This document shows, in pieces, positions 8,666 to 17,561 of a DNA stretch of 64,000 bases. Under the pieces are notes generated by a model. It was not told where the DNA came from. It did not search any database and saw only the letters and a list, made by a program, of their open reading frames with translations. Every line of letters starts with the position of its first letter. The stretch's first letter is position 1. The translations under genes and the position numbers were made by a program. Source of the DNA: Comamonas sp. GB3 AK4-5 (lineage in GTDB: Bacteria; Pseudomonadota; Gammaproteobacteria; Burkholderiales; Burkholderiaceae_C); assembly GCF_041320665.1 (NCBI RefSeq), contig NZ_CP166730.1, forward strand, positions 1,798,001-1,862,000, given 5' to 3'.

Positions 8666-9669
8666 GCTCATCGGCGCTACAGGTGAGGCAGCTGTCTTAC
8701 TTTGGAAAAATTCCCAGCCGTGGTGACTTCATCAAGGGGAGTTACAACCCGCAGGTTTCCAAGATACTTGACGGTTGGCTGTCGCAGACCATGGAGCTGC
8801 TGGCCGAGGATGCGCTGTGGAAGTCCATTTATGACCGAGCCCAACCCTTGCAATATGTTTGCATGGGGTCACGCAGCAAGCTGGCAATTGCAGGTTTTTT
8901 GGCCCCTAGCCGAGATAGCGCGCAGCGGCGTTACCCCTTGGTGCTGGCTACGCCGCTTGAGGCCGATCAGGCGCTGGATTTCATGGCCGGGGTTCCGCTG
9001 TTGCTGCAGCCGTTCTGGCAGAAATGCCAGCAGGTATGCAGTCGCTTGACCTATCCAGAGGTGGATACGGAAGCGCAGTTGCGCGAGCTTGATGGTTTGC
9101 AGATCCCGGTGAGAGCCGTTTTTCGCGAAACCGCCGAACACGGTGCCTATGAGGCCTTCATTCATGGGCATAACCTTCTGCACCTGGACCAGATGCTCAA
9201 TCCTCCTGGTCAAGCCGCGGAGCAAAATGTGTCGGTTCGCCGCTTGATCCTGGCGCTGGGTCTGTTGCTTCAGCCCGTGATGGCAAGCGCCGTCTCGCGG
9301 CTCGACAAGGGGCTGAGCCTGCCACTGCCGCTGGACCCCGGCAGCGAGGCTTTGGTGGCCAGTTTATGGCTGGACTTTGTTTCCCGTTTTGTGCAGCGTG
9401 CAGACTTTGAACTCGCTGTTTTCATTGGCGAGGTACAGGGCCGCCGTCGCTTGGTGATCGGCTTTAATGGCCTGTCTGCAAAGAGCTTGCAAAGCGTGTT
9501 TCATCCACAGGTCTATGTCGAGCACAACATCGACATAGACAACGCCGAATGGGTGGAAGACAGCATCCACAGCAACTATGCACTTTACAAATTGGTGAGC
9601 TATCTAGAGCAGCCCCAGCTGCCGCTGGAGGTGGTGCTTGGCGCATTCAGAGAGGTGTTCATCGGATGA
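8662..9669 (+). CDS. tagF: T6SS-associated protein TagF
   Basis: The 335-residue protein begins with the TagF domain: SYFGKIPSRGDFIKG, then a region with AIAGFLAPSRDSAQRRYPL. TagF proteins act as post-translational repressors of the T6SS in organisms such as Pseudomonas aeruginosa. The ATGA overlap with tssM (8662-8665) and with the next gene shows tight translational coupling. The partner phosphatase and kinase genes pppA and ppkA, common beside tagF elsewhere, are not found here. Length and motif order are normal for the family. Confidence 0.92.
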   Translation: MSSSALQVRQLSYFGKIPSRGDFIKGSYNPQVSKILDGWLSQTMELLAEDALWKSIYDRAQPLQYVCMGSRSKLAIAGFLAPSRDSAQRRYPLVLATPLEADQALDFMAGVPLLLQPFWQKCQQVCSRLTYPEVDTEAQLRELDGLQIPVRAVFRETAEHGAYEAFIHGHNLLHLDQMLNPPGQAAEQNVSVRRLILALGLLLQPVMASAVSRLDKGLSLPLPLDPGSEALVASLWLDFVSRFVQRADFELAVFIGEVQGRRRLVIGFNGLSAKSLQSVFHPQVYVEHNIDIDNAEWVEDSIHSNYALYKLVSYLEQPQLPLEVVLGAFREVFIG

Positions 9670-10487
9670 AAAAAACAGCTTTGTTGAACGTGGGTGGGTG
9701 GTGCGTAGTTGCGTTGGCGGCAATGCTTGGCGTTGCACATGCCCAGCAGGTTGGAGCCCAGATCCAGAATGCACAGACGGGGGCTGGCTCACAGGTGGTG
9801 GTCGGTGGGCAGGTTCCGGATGAGGCCACCCGTGTGTCTGTCCTCAATGCGCTGGCCAAGGTCTACGGAATCTCCAATGTGGTGGACCGTATTGAGGTCG
9901 TGGGATCGATTGCGACCCCGCCGAATTGGGCAGTGAATGTGGGCAAGCTTCTGACGCCCGAGTTGCAGCAGATACACAAGGGGCAATTGCAGGTCACCGG
10001 CACGCAGCTCGTGGTCAACGGTGAAGTCGCCAATGAAGCAGTTCGGCAAAAGCTGTTGAGCGACATGGCTACCAGCTTGAACCCGACCTATACCATCCGC
10101 AACAACCTGCAGGTGCCGGCGGCGGGGAGCCAGCAGCAGGTCGATCAGGTGCTGGCAAATCGCACCATCGAATTCGAAACCGGCAGCGCAACATTGACCG
10201 ACCACGGGCGCCAGGTGTTGGATGCGGTGGTGCCGGTTCTGACCGGAATCGGCAATCGCAAGTTGTCGTTGGTGGGGCACACAGACAATAGCGGTGATCG
10301 GCGGCTCAATCTGACATTGAGTCAGGCCCGTGCGGATGCGGTGAAGGGCTATCTGGTCGGCAAAGGTATCGATCCTGGCAGGATCACCACATCGGGTGTG
10401 GGGCCTGACCAACCTATCGCACCCAATGATTCGGCAGATGGCCGTGCCAAGAATCGCCGCATTGATTTCCGGGTCGGTAATCGCTGA
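9666..10487 (+). CDS. OmpA-family periplasmic protein, TagN-like
   Basis: The 273-residue protein has a signal peptide (cleavage near AHAQQ, about residue 24) and no lipobox, so it is predicted to be periplasmic rather than a lipoprotein. Two BON-like stretches (GGQVPDEATRVSVLNAL and NGEVANEAVRQKLL) precede an OmpA-like peptidoglycan-binding domain from about residue 165. That domain contains IEFETGSATL, GHTDNSGDRRLN and KNRRIDFRV. It overlaps tagF by 4 bp, as in clusters where the equivalent gene is called tagN. A wall-anchoring role for the secretion complex is inferred. Confidence 0.85.
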   Translation: MKKTALLNVGGWCVVALAAMLGVAHAQQVGAQIQNAQTGAGSQVVVGGQVPDEATRVSVLNALAKVYGISNVVDRIEVVGSIATPPNWAVNVGKLLTPELQQIHKGQLQVTGTQLVVNGEVANEAVRQKLLSDMATSLNPTYTIRNNLQVPAAGSQQQVDQVLANRTIEFETGSATLTDHGRQVLDAVVPVLTGIGNRKLSLVGHTDNSGDRRLNLTLSQARADAVKGYLVGKGIDPGRITTSGVGPDQPIAPNDSADGRAKNRRIDFRVGNR

Positions 10488-10546
10488 TCCAGGGTTTGGC
10501 GGATGCGGGCTCCAGCCCATCCGCCTGGCTTGCCAGGCGTTGCGGC

Positions 10547-11353
10547 TCAGATGGCGGATGCGCTCTGACGGCGGCGATCACCTGGGTAGCCCAGGGCTAG
10601 CGAGATTTCCTGGGCTGCTTCCTGCAGCTTGGACAGCCAGCCTTCGTCGAGGCGGTCAGCGGGGGCCGAGATGGACAGGCCTGCCACCAACTTGGCCTGG
10701 TCGTCGTAGATACCGGCTGCCATGCAGCGCACGCCCAGCTCCAGCTCTTCGTTGTCACGGGCGATGCCGTTTTGGCGGGCTTTGGCAAGCTCCTGCTCCA
10801 GTGCATGCAGCTGGGTGATGCTGTTGTGCGTGTTCCCGGCCAGGCCGGTGCGCATGGCATAGGCGCGCACACGCTGGGGGTCGTCAGCCGCCAGGAACAG
10901 CTTGCCATTGGAGGTGAGGTGCAGCGGTGCGTGGCCGCCGATGGCACGCACCACCTGCATGCCTGAGCGCTCGCTGTAGGCACGTTCCACATACACAATT
11001 TCGTCGCCCTGGCGTACGCTCAGATTCACTGGCTGGTGGATTTGCTTGTGCAGGGCACGCATAGGGCCCAGGGCGGCTTCGCGCACGCTGAGTCGACCCT
11101 TGACCAGGTTGCCCAGCTCCAGAAAGCGCATGCCCAGGCGGTAGCTGCCGGATTCCGGGCGGTCCACAAAGCGGCCCAGGGTCAGGTCGTTGAGGATGCG
11201 GTGGGTGGTGGAGGGGTGCAGCCCGGTCTTTTCGCTGATCTCTTTCAGCGAAACAGCTTCCTCGCGGGAGGCCAGGACATCGATCAGGATGAACATGCGC
11301 TCCAGCACCTGGACGCTGGGCTTGGCAAGGGAATCGTGATCGTTTTTGGTCAT
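10547..11353 (-). CDS. IclR-family transcriptional regulator
   Basis: The 268-residue regulator has an N-terminal winged helix (VSLKEISEKTGLHPSTTHRIL) and a C-terminal effector domain with the usual IclR pattern, including SERSGMQVVRAIG and GVRCMAAGIYDD. IclR proteins commonly control catabolic operons in response to small organic acids or aromatics. No such operon is adjacent, so the target is unknown. The frame is open 17 codons further upstream, but the chosen ATG at 11353 matches the usual start shortly before the DNA-binding domain. Confidence 0.9.
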   Translation of the reverse strand: MTKNDHDSLAKPSVQVLERMFILIDVLASREEAVSLKEISEKTGLHPSTTHRILNDLTLGRFVDRPESGSYRLGMRFLELGNLVKGRLSVREAALGPMRALHKQIHQPVNLSVRQGDEIVYVERAYSERSGMQVVRAIGGHAPLHLTSNGKLFLAADDPQRVRAYAMRTGLAGNTHNSITQLHALEQELAKARQNGIARDNEELELGVRCMAAGIYDDQAKLVAGLSISAPADRLDEGWLSKLQEAAQEISLALGYPGDRRRQSASAI

Positions 11354-11434
11354 GGGCTCAGGTGATGCTCGCGTTGGGCGGATTCTATGCTGCGTTTGCG
11401 GCACTGCAGCAAAAAGGAGAAGGCCATGCCGAAC

Positions 11435-12202
11435 TCAATCGGCATGTGCGCGTTGCTGGAGCGACCTGTCTACGCGCCGCCACTGTTGTTCGTCCAGCAC
11501 TTCATGCGGCAGAAACTGCGCTTTGTAACGCATCTTGGGGCTTTGTGCGATCCAGTAGCCCAGGTAGACATAGGGCAGCCCCATGGCTCGGGCCTGCTCC
11601 AGCTGCCAGAGCACGTTGTAGGTGCCATAGCTGGCCGAAGGCTCGGGTTCATAGAAGGTGTAGACGGCCGAAAGCCCATCGTCCAGTGCATCCAGGATGG
11701 ACACCATGCGCAGTGCGCCAGGATGCTCTCCATCGTCGGGCTCGCGAAATTCCACCAGCCGCGAATTGACTCTGCTTTGCAGCAGAAACTGGGTGTACTG
11801 GTCCACGCTGTCCTGGTCCATACCGCCGCCGCTGTGACGCGCATGCTGGTAGCGCTGGTAGAGGGCGTAGTGCTCGGCCGAATAGGCCAGGCGCTGGGTG
11901 CTGGCCTGTAGCTGTTGGTGCTGTTGCCAAGCGCGCTTTTGGCTGCGATTGGGGCGAAAGTCGCGGGCCAGGACGCGCAGCGGCACGCAGGCCTTGCAAC
12001 CACGGCAGTAGGGGCGGTAGGTGAACATGCCACTGCGTCGAAAACCCTGGGCCACCAGCTCGGAATAAATGCCGGTCTGGATCAGATGACTGGGTGTGGC
12101 GACTTGCGAGCGGGCTTCTTTCCCCTCGATATAGCTGCACAGGTAGGGGGCGGTGGCATAGAACTGCAGTGTTTGCAGCGGCAGATCGTTCGGGTGCGTC
12201 AT
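11435..12202 (-). CDS. bpt: Leucyl-type aminoacyl-tRNA-protein transferase Bpt
   Basis: The 255-residue enzyme is the bacterial ATE1-like transferase. It moves Leu from Leu-tRNA to proteins with N-terminal Asp or Glu, marking them for the ClpS-ClpAP pathway. The Cys-rich patch [16 protein letters not shown] near residue 60 and the C-terminal VYLGYWI motif are typical. Its start overlaps the aat stop by 4 bp, so the two N-end-rule enzymes form an operon. A longer frame exists upstream but lies inside aat, and ATG 12202 fits the family start ([10 protein letters not shown]). Confidence 0.95.
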   Translation of the reverse strand: MTHPNDLPLQTLQFYATAPYLCSYIEGKEARSQVATPSHLIQTGIYSELVAQGFRRSGMFTYRPYCRGCKACVPLRVLARDFRPNRSQKRAWQQHQQLQASTQRLAYSAEHYALYQRYQHARHSGGGMDQDSVDQYTQFLLQSRVNSRLVEFREPDDGEHPGALRMVSILDALDDGLSAVYTFYEPEPSASYGTYNVLWQLEQARAMGLPYVYLGYWIAQSPKMRYKAQFLPHEVLDEQQWRRVDRSLQQRAHAD

Positions 12203-12954
12203 GCGGTATCCATGGAGGCCGGCAAGAGTGCATCCCAGTATACGGAATGAAACCGCCAATCCATTGCAGGCCGTGCCCGCTGTCGGGCTACTTCCTCCAG
12301 GAACTGGCGACGAGGGATTTCGCGGGCGCCCAGCGATGCCAGGTGGCTGGTGGCCTGCTGGCAGTCGATCTGGCTGGCACCCTGGTGGCGGCACAGTCCC
12401 ACCAGGGTGGCCAGCGCAATCTTGGAGGCGTCGGTCGCATGGGCAAACATGGACTCACCAAACACGGCGTGGCCCAGTGCGACGCAGTACAAGCCTCCCA
12501 CCAGTTGGCCATTCACCCAGGTCTCCACACTGTGTGCCAGGCCTTGGTGGTGCAGCTCCGTATAGGCGGCCACAATGCTGTCCACAATCCAGGTGCCATC
12601 CTGGCCGTTGCGCGGGGTCTGGGCGCAGTGGCGCATCACCTGCTCGAATGCCGTGTCGATGCGCACCTCGCAGCCGGGCGTGTTGCGAAAACGTTTGAGT
12701 GTTTTGCGCAGCGAGGGGTGCAGGCGGAATTGCGCAACCCTGAGCACCATCCGTGGATCGGGGGACCACCACAGAATGGGTTGGTCGGCGCTGAACCACG
12801 GAAAAATGCCTTGGGCATAGGCCGCCTGCAAATGCTCTGCATCAAGACGCCCGCCTGCGGCCAGCAAGCCGGGCAAGGGGTCTTGTGCCCCCCAGGCCAT
12901 ATCGACAGGGGGGAAGTGGTCGGTCTCGGAGAGCCAGGGCAGTTGATGGGTCAT
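12199..12954 (-). CDS. aat: Leucyl/phenylalanyl-tRNA-protein transferase
   Basis: The 251-residue Aat adds Leu or Phe to proteins with N-terminal Lys or Arg, creating an N-degron. Family motifs include the N-terminal [27 protein letters not shown] and the GNAT-like core with [18 protein letters not shown]. The chosen ATG at 12954 gives the family start MTHQLPWL; an open extension upstream is not conserved. It is first in a two-gene operon with bpt. The shared product pathway supports both assignments. Confidence 0.96.
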   Translation of the reverse strand: MTHQLPWLSETDHFPPVDMAWGAQDPLPGLLAAGGRLDAEHLQAAYAQGIFPWFSADQPILWWSPDPRMVLRVAQFRLHPSLRKTLKRFRNTPGCEVRIDTAFEQVMRHCAQTPRNGQDGTWIVDSIVAAYTELHHQGLAHSVETWVNGQLVGGLYCVALGHAVFGESMFAHATDASKIALATLVGLCRHQGASQIDCQQATSHLASLGAREIPRRQFLEEVARQRARPAMDWRFHSVYWDALLPASMDTA

Positions 12955-13258
12955 GCTGCGCAAGGTAATAAAGCCATGGCTGGAAGTGTGCCGCAGTCTG
13001 CGCTTGGCTGGGGCATACAAGGAGAGGGTTATTGCGGCACCCCATCTTGCTTGGTAGCCGTCTTTGCAAAGAGGCGGACCTTGCAACCCCGATCAAGAAT
13101 GACGCAATGAAATCAAGGGGTTGAAGCACTTCTGCGTCGAGTTTTGGCGGTCCCCAGAAGTTCCTGCATAAGGTGCAATGAGTGTAAGTAACTACTTATC
13201 TCATTTGTGGCGGCATTGATAATGCTCGCCCAGACCTAGGCGTATTGCAGGAGGAGAC
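12955..13258. other. Divergent intergenic region aat / nag operon
   Basis: These 304 bp hold the divergent control region of aat and the GlcNAc operon. No credible gene is seen. The half nearest the nag operon is AT-richer and contains the palindrome listed separately at 13185-13198. An AGGAGG-like ribosome site (13250-13256) precedes the ATG at 13259. Confidence 0.6.
13185..13198. promoter_or_regulatory. Possible operator of the GlcNAc operon
   Basis: TAAGTA-AC-TACTTA is a perfect 6+2+6 palindrome 60 bp before the first gene of the operon. Its place and symmetry suit a repressor operator. No regulator gene is adjacent, so the binding protein is unknown. Confidence 0.35.
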
Positions 13259-15811
13259 ATGCCCGACTTCAATCATGAGCTGATTTTGCGGGCTCCGTTA
13301 AGCGGCCTGTTGGTTCCGCTGTCCGAGGTGCCTGATCTTGTTTTTTCAACCGGTATGCTGGGGCCGGGCTTGGCTATAGACCCCACATCGGGTGAGCTGC
13401 TTGCACCTTGCAACGGCCGGGTCACCCAACTGGCCAGTGCAGGTCATGCGCTCACGCTGACAGCAGCCAACGGCGCACAAATCCTGCTGCACATAGGCAT
13501 TGATACGGTCAAGTTGCGCGGCCAGGGGTTTGCCCCCTGTGTGGCGGAAAACGACGCGGTGCGCGCCGGCGATGTACTGATCCGTTTCGATGTCGACAGC
13601 ATCGCGGCAGCCGTGCCCAGCCTCATGACCGTGCTGGTAATTGGCAATGCTGAGGACTTCATCGTGACAGAGGTCGCCACGCCCGGTGCGGTGAAAGCCG
13701 GGCAGGGTGGGTTGCTGCACATAAGCCCCAAAGCGGCAGAACCTGATTTGGCGTCCGGGCCGCTCCATGCCGGGGACGACGCCATCACCCTCAGGCGCTC
13801 ATTTGTGCTGGCTTGCCCGGGGGGCTTGCATGCACGCCCTGCTGCCAGGGCCAGGGCTGCGGCAAAAGCGTTTGGTGCGGAGGTGGTCTTGCTCTACCAG
13901 GGGCGTCAGGCCCGTCTGGGCAGCTTGGTGGAGTTGCTCCATCTTGGGGCCGGTGAATCGGCTTCTTTGGAGCTGGTGGCCAGCGGTGCGGATGCTGCAG
14001 CTGCGGCCAGTGCGGTGATTGCGGAGCTGCAGCGTGAAGGAACGGGCGAAGCCGATGCCTTGCCTGAAACTGCTGAACCAGGCCAGGCGCACAGGGAGAC
14101 GGTAAGCCGGGGGCCTGTGGTGGCCGCACCCGGCATCGCCGTGGGGACATTGTTTTGGTGGAATGAAGTCGAGGAGCAGCTTGTCGAGACTGGGCAGGGC
14201 GTGGAGCATGAGCGCCATGCACTGGGCCAAGCCATAGAGCAGGCCCATACGCAACTGGCTGCGGCCATAGAAAAGGCAGAGCGCCATGGTGCTGCGGGTG
14301 AGGCAGGGATTTTTGCCGTGCACCAAGCCTTGCTTCAGGACCCCGCGTTGCTGGCGCAGGCCGATAGGCTGATGGCCGAGGGCAAGAGCGCAAGCTTTGC
14401 ATGGCGTGTGACCATGCGCGCCCAGGCTGCGAGCCTGTCGGCGCTGGATGAGCGCAGGCTTGCGGAACGCGCCGGCGATATGCGGGATCTGGAAAAGCGG
14501 GTGCTGCGCAACCTGGGGGAGGCAACTGGGCAGGCCGTTGGAGGGGCCCTGGTTCTGCCCGAGGGCGAGGTCAGCGCAGTGCTGGCGGCCGAAGAATTTA
14601 CACCCTCGGATCTCGTGGGCTTGGATGTCTCACATGTTGTGGCCTTGCTCATGGTGGGGGGGGGCCCCACCTCGCATGCCGCCATCATTGCGCGCCAGCT
14701 GGGCCTGCCATGTTTGGTGGCTGTGGGCCGCGGGCTCAGAGATGTGGCCCAAGGCACGCTGATCATTGTCGATGCCGACCATGGCCGCGTGGATCCGGCA
14801 CCGTCTGCGGTCGAGCTTGCCGGTGCCAGAGAGCGTGTGCGGCAGCGCAATGTGCGCCGAGAGACCGAGCTCAAGGCTTCGCACGATCCTGCCATCATGC
14901 GCGATGGTGTGAGGATCGAGGTCGCGGCCAATATCGGCAATCTGGACGATGCCCACCAGGCTGTAGCGCATGGGGCTGACGCCATAGGCCTGCTGCGCAC
15001 GGAAATGCTGTTCATCAGCGACAGCCTGCCGCCCTCGGTGGCCGACCATACCCGCACATGCCAGGCCATCGTTGATGCGCTGGGAGGGCGCAGCGTCATC
15101 ATCCGCACGCTGGACATTGGAGCCGACAAGCAAGTGGGCTATCTGGACTTGCCCTTCGAAGCCAACCCGGCCCTGGGCCTGCGCGGCATTCGTCTGGCCT
15201 GGTGGAAGCCTTCGCTGCTCGAAGATCAGCTGCGTGGGCTGCTTGCACTGCGTACCAAGGGGCCGCTGCGGATTTTGTTGCCGATGGTGACCGAGGTGAA
15301 CGAGCTCATTGTCTTGCGTGAGCATATCCAGGCGCTGGCCGAAAGCATGGGCCACAGTCAGCCTGTGGAGCTGGGCGTGATGGTGGAAGTGCCATCCGCG
15401 GCCTTGCTGGCGGACCAGCTCGCCCAATATGCCGACTTTCTTTCCATAGGGACCAATGACCTGACCCAGTACGCGCTGGCCATGGATCGCGGCCAGCCGC
15501 AGTTGGCCGGCAGGCTGGACGGCCTGCATCCAGGGGTGCTGCGCCTGATAGAGGCCACGGTAGAGGGGGCGGCCCGATATGGCCGCTGGGTGGGTGTGTG
15601 CGGCGCGCTGGCAGGAGATCTGTTGGCGGTGCCGGTACTCGTTGGGCTGGGGGTTTCGGAGCTGTCGGTGGACGCAGGCCTCGTGCCAAGCGTCAAGGCA
15701 AGGCTGCGCAGTCTCTCGCTGGACGAATGCCGAGGGCAGGTGCAGGCCTTGCTGCAACTGCCCTCGGCCCAAGCGGTGCGGGCGCACAGCCGGCAGCGCT
15801 GGCCACTATAA
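13259..15811 (+). CDS. nagF: PTS multiphosphoryl transfer protein, EIIA-HPr-EI fusion
   Basis: The 850-residue cytoplasmic protein fuses three PTS parts. An EIIA domain of the glucose type spans about 1-150 (active His78 in ILLHIG). An HPr domain spans about 178-260 (His191 in GGLHARPAA), and Enzyme I fills the rest (His472 in GGGPTSHAAII). It carries phosphate from PEP to the EIICB transporter encoded next. The same arrangement is used for GlcNAc in Pseudomonas and Xanthomonas relatives. The enzyme I end keeps the PEP-binding part with GTNDLTQYALAMDR. All three phosphohistidine contexts are intact. Confidence 0.94.
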   Translation: MPDFNHELILRAPLSGLLVPLSEVPDLVFSTGMLGPGLAIDPTSGELLAPCNGRVTQLASAGHALTLTAANGAQILLHIGIDTVKLRGQGFAPCVAENDAVRAGDVLIRFDVDSIAAAVPSLMTVLVIGNAEDFIVTEVATPGAVKAGQGGLLHISPKAAEPDLASGPLHAGDDAITLRRSFVLACPGGLHARPAARARAAAKAFGAEVVLLYQGRQARLGSLVELLHLGAGESASLELVASGADAAAAASAVIAELQREGTGEADALPETAEPGQAHRETVSRGPVVAAPGIAVGTLFWWNEVEEQLVETGQGVEHERHALGQAIEQAHTQLAAAIEKAERHGAAGEAGIFAVHQALLQDPALLAQADRLMAEGKSASFAWRVTMRAQAASLSALDERRLAERAGDMRDLEKRVLRNLGEATGQAVGGALVLPEGEVSAVLAAEEFTPSDLVGLDVSHVVALLMVGGGPTSHAAIIARQLGLPCLVAVGRGLRDVAQGTLIIVDADHGRVDPAPSAVELAGARERVRQRNVRRETELKASHDPAIMRDGVRIEVAANIGNLDDAHQAVAHGADAIGLLRTEMLFISDSLPPSVADHTRTCQAIVDALGGRSVIIRTLDIGADKQVGYLDLPFEANPALGLRGIRLAWWKPSLLEDQLRGLLALRTKGPLRILLPMVTEVNELIVLREHIQALAESMGHSQPVELGVMVEVPSAALLADQLAQYADFLSIGTNDLTQYALAMDRGQPQLAGRLDGLHPGVLRLIEATVEGAARYGRWVGVCGALAGDLLAVPVLVGLGVSELSVDAGLVPSVKARLRSLSLDECRGQVQALLQLPSAQAVRAHSRQRWPL

Positions 15812-15876
15812 AAACGAAAGAGCGATTCGATGTCATCTGCCACGGGCGCCAGCGCCCATTCGCAAAGGAGACAGTG

Positions 15877-17553
15877 ATGAAGCTAAATCTGCTTGCCAAG
15901 ATACAGCGCCTAGGCGCGACCTTGATGCTGCCGATTGCGGTGTTGCCGGTTGCAGGCTTGCTGCTGCGGCTCGGTCAGCCTGATGTGTTCGATATCCCCC
16001 TCATGGCCCAGGCTGGTGATGCGGTGTTTGCCAATCTGGCGCTGCTGTTTTCCATAGGCGTGGCAGTCGGCTTTGCCAAGGAGAACAACGGCACGGCCGC
16101 TCTGGCCGGCACCATTGGTTATCTGGTGCTGACCTCGGTGCTCAAGACCATAGACAAATCGCTCGATATGGGCGTGCTGGCTGGCATCTTGACAGGGGGG
16201 ACTGCGGGCCTGCTCTACAACCGCTACCGAAACATCACGCTGCCCTCGTATCTGGGTTTTTTTGGCGGCAAGCGCTTTGTGCCGATTGTGACGGGTCTGG
16301 TCTGCCTGGTATTGGGCATTGTGCTGGCCTATGTCTGGGCTCCCGTGCAGACGGCCATCAATGCTGCGGGGACCTGGCTGACCACGGCTGGCCCCATAGG
16401 TGCCTTTGTGTTTGGCGCGCTCAACCGGCTGCTGCTGATGACGGGCCTGCACCATGTGATCAATACCCTGGCCTGGTTTGTGTTCGGCTCCTATACCGAC
16501 CCGAATACGGCGGTGGTGGTCACAGGTGACCTGCACCGCTACTTTGCGGGTGACAAGACTGCGGGCACCTTTATGGCCGGCTTTTTCCCCGTGATGATGT
16601 TTGGCCTGCCGGCCGCCTGCCTGGCCATGTACCACGAAGCCCCGCGCGAGCGGCGCGCTGCGGTTGGTGGTTTGCTTTTCTCCATGGCCTTGACTTCGTT
16701 TTTGACCGGTGTGACCGAACCCGTCGAATTCAGCTTCATGTTTCTGGCTCCCTTGCTCTACGGCATGCATGCCGTGCTCACGGGTTTGTCCCTGGCCATT
16801 TGCGAGTTGCTGGGCATCCACCTGGGCTTTACCTTTTCGGCCGGTGCCATCGACTATGTGCTGGGTTATGGACTGTCCAGCAATGGCTGGATGGCGCTGC
16901 CGCTGGGAGCCGTGTACGCCGTGGTCTATTACGCAGTGTTCCGTTTTTGCATTCGCCGCTTCAAGCTTCCGACCCTGGGTCGCGAGCCGCAGACGCCTGC
17001 GACGGCCGCCGAGGGGGAGGCAGCCGCCGCCAGGAGCACATCCATGTCGAGCCGGGCAGAGAACTATCTCCAGGCTCTGGGGGGCGCCGCGAATCTGCAG
17101 GAGGTGGATGCTTGCACCACGCGTTTGCGCCTGAATGTGGTCAGTGCCGATCGCGTTGCAGAAGCCGAGCTCAAAGCGCTCGGAGCGGTGGGCGTGCTCA
17201 AGCTCACGCCCCATGCCGTGCAGGTCGTGATCGGGCCCGAGGCCGAGCAGGTCGCCGACGAGATTCGTGCGCTCATGGCCGGCGAGTCCAAGGCCACGCA
17301 GAGCCAGTCACCCGCTTCGGACGACGTGGCCCGCGAGGCTGAACGCTGGATCGAGATGCTTGGCGGTGCCGCAAACATCGTGAGCTTCGAGGAGGTGGCC
17401 AACAGTCGCTTGCGTGTCGTGGTGCGCGAGCGCAAGCCAATGGAGGCCAGCGGCCTGATGTGGGTTGCAGGCAATACCGCGCACATCGTGCTCGGCCATC
17501 CCGCCAAAGCGTATGTCTCGGCTTTCGAGCATGCGCTGGCCGGCAAGCGGTGA
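15877..17553 (+). CDS. nagE: GlcNAc PTS transporter EIICB with extra EIIB-like domain
   Basis: The 558-residue membrane protein imports N-acetylglucosamine and phosphorylates it to GlcNAc-6-P. EIIC occupies about residues 1-380 with many membrane segments and the sugar-site motif GVTEPVEFSFMF. An EIIB domain follows, with the phosphocysteine Cys413 in DACTTRLRL. A second EIIB-like domain (about 488-558) has VANSRLRV at the same point, so the Cys is lost. ATG 15877 follows AAGGAG at 15865-15870. The stop overlaps a possible GTG start of nagA. Substrate assignment rests on family resemblance and the following nagA and deaminase genes. Confidence 0.92.
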   Translation: MKLNLLAKIQRLGATLMLPIAVLPVAGLLLRLGQPDVFDIPLMAQAGDAVFANLALLFSIGVAVGFAKENNGTAALAGTIGYLVLTSVLKTIDKSLDMGVLAGILTGGTAGLLYNRYRNITLPSYLGFFGGKRFVPIVTGLVCLVLGIVLAYVWAPVQTAINAAGTWLTTAGPIGAFVFGALNRLLLMTGLHHVINTLAWFVFGSYTDPNTAVVVTGDLHRYFAGDKTAGTFMAGFFPVMMFGLPAACLAMYHEAPRERRAAVGGLLFSMALTSFLTGVTEPVEFSFMFLAPLLYGMHAVLTGLSLAICELLGIHLGFTFSAGAIDYVLGYGLSSNGWMALPLGAVYAVVYYAVFRFCIRRFKLPTLGREPQTPATAAEGEAAAARSTSMSSRAENYLQALGGAANLQEVDACTTRLRLNVVSADRVAEAELKALGAVGVLKLTPHAVQVVIGPEAEQVADEIRALMAGESKATQSQSPASDDVAREAERWIEMLGGAANIVSFEEVANSRLRVVVRERKPMEASGLMWVAGNTAHIVLGHPAKAYVSAFEHALAGKR

Positions 17554-17561
17554 TCCACAGC

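Noticed and set aside
15910..17214. Long minus-strand frame opposite nagE
   Set aside because: It is rich in His, Gln and Arg, as antisense frames of GC-rich genes are. The plus strand has an unmistakable EIICB protein.
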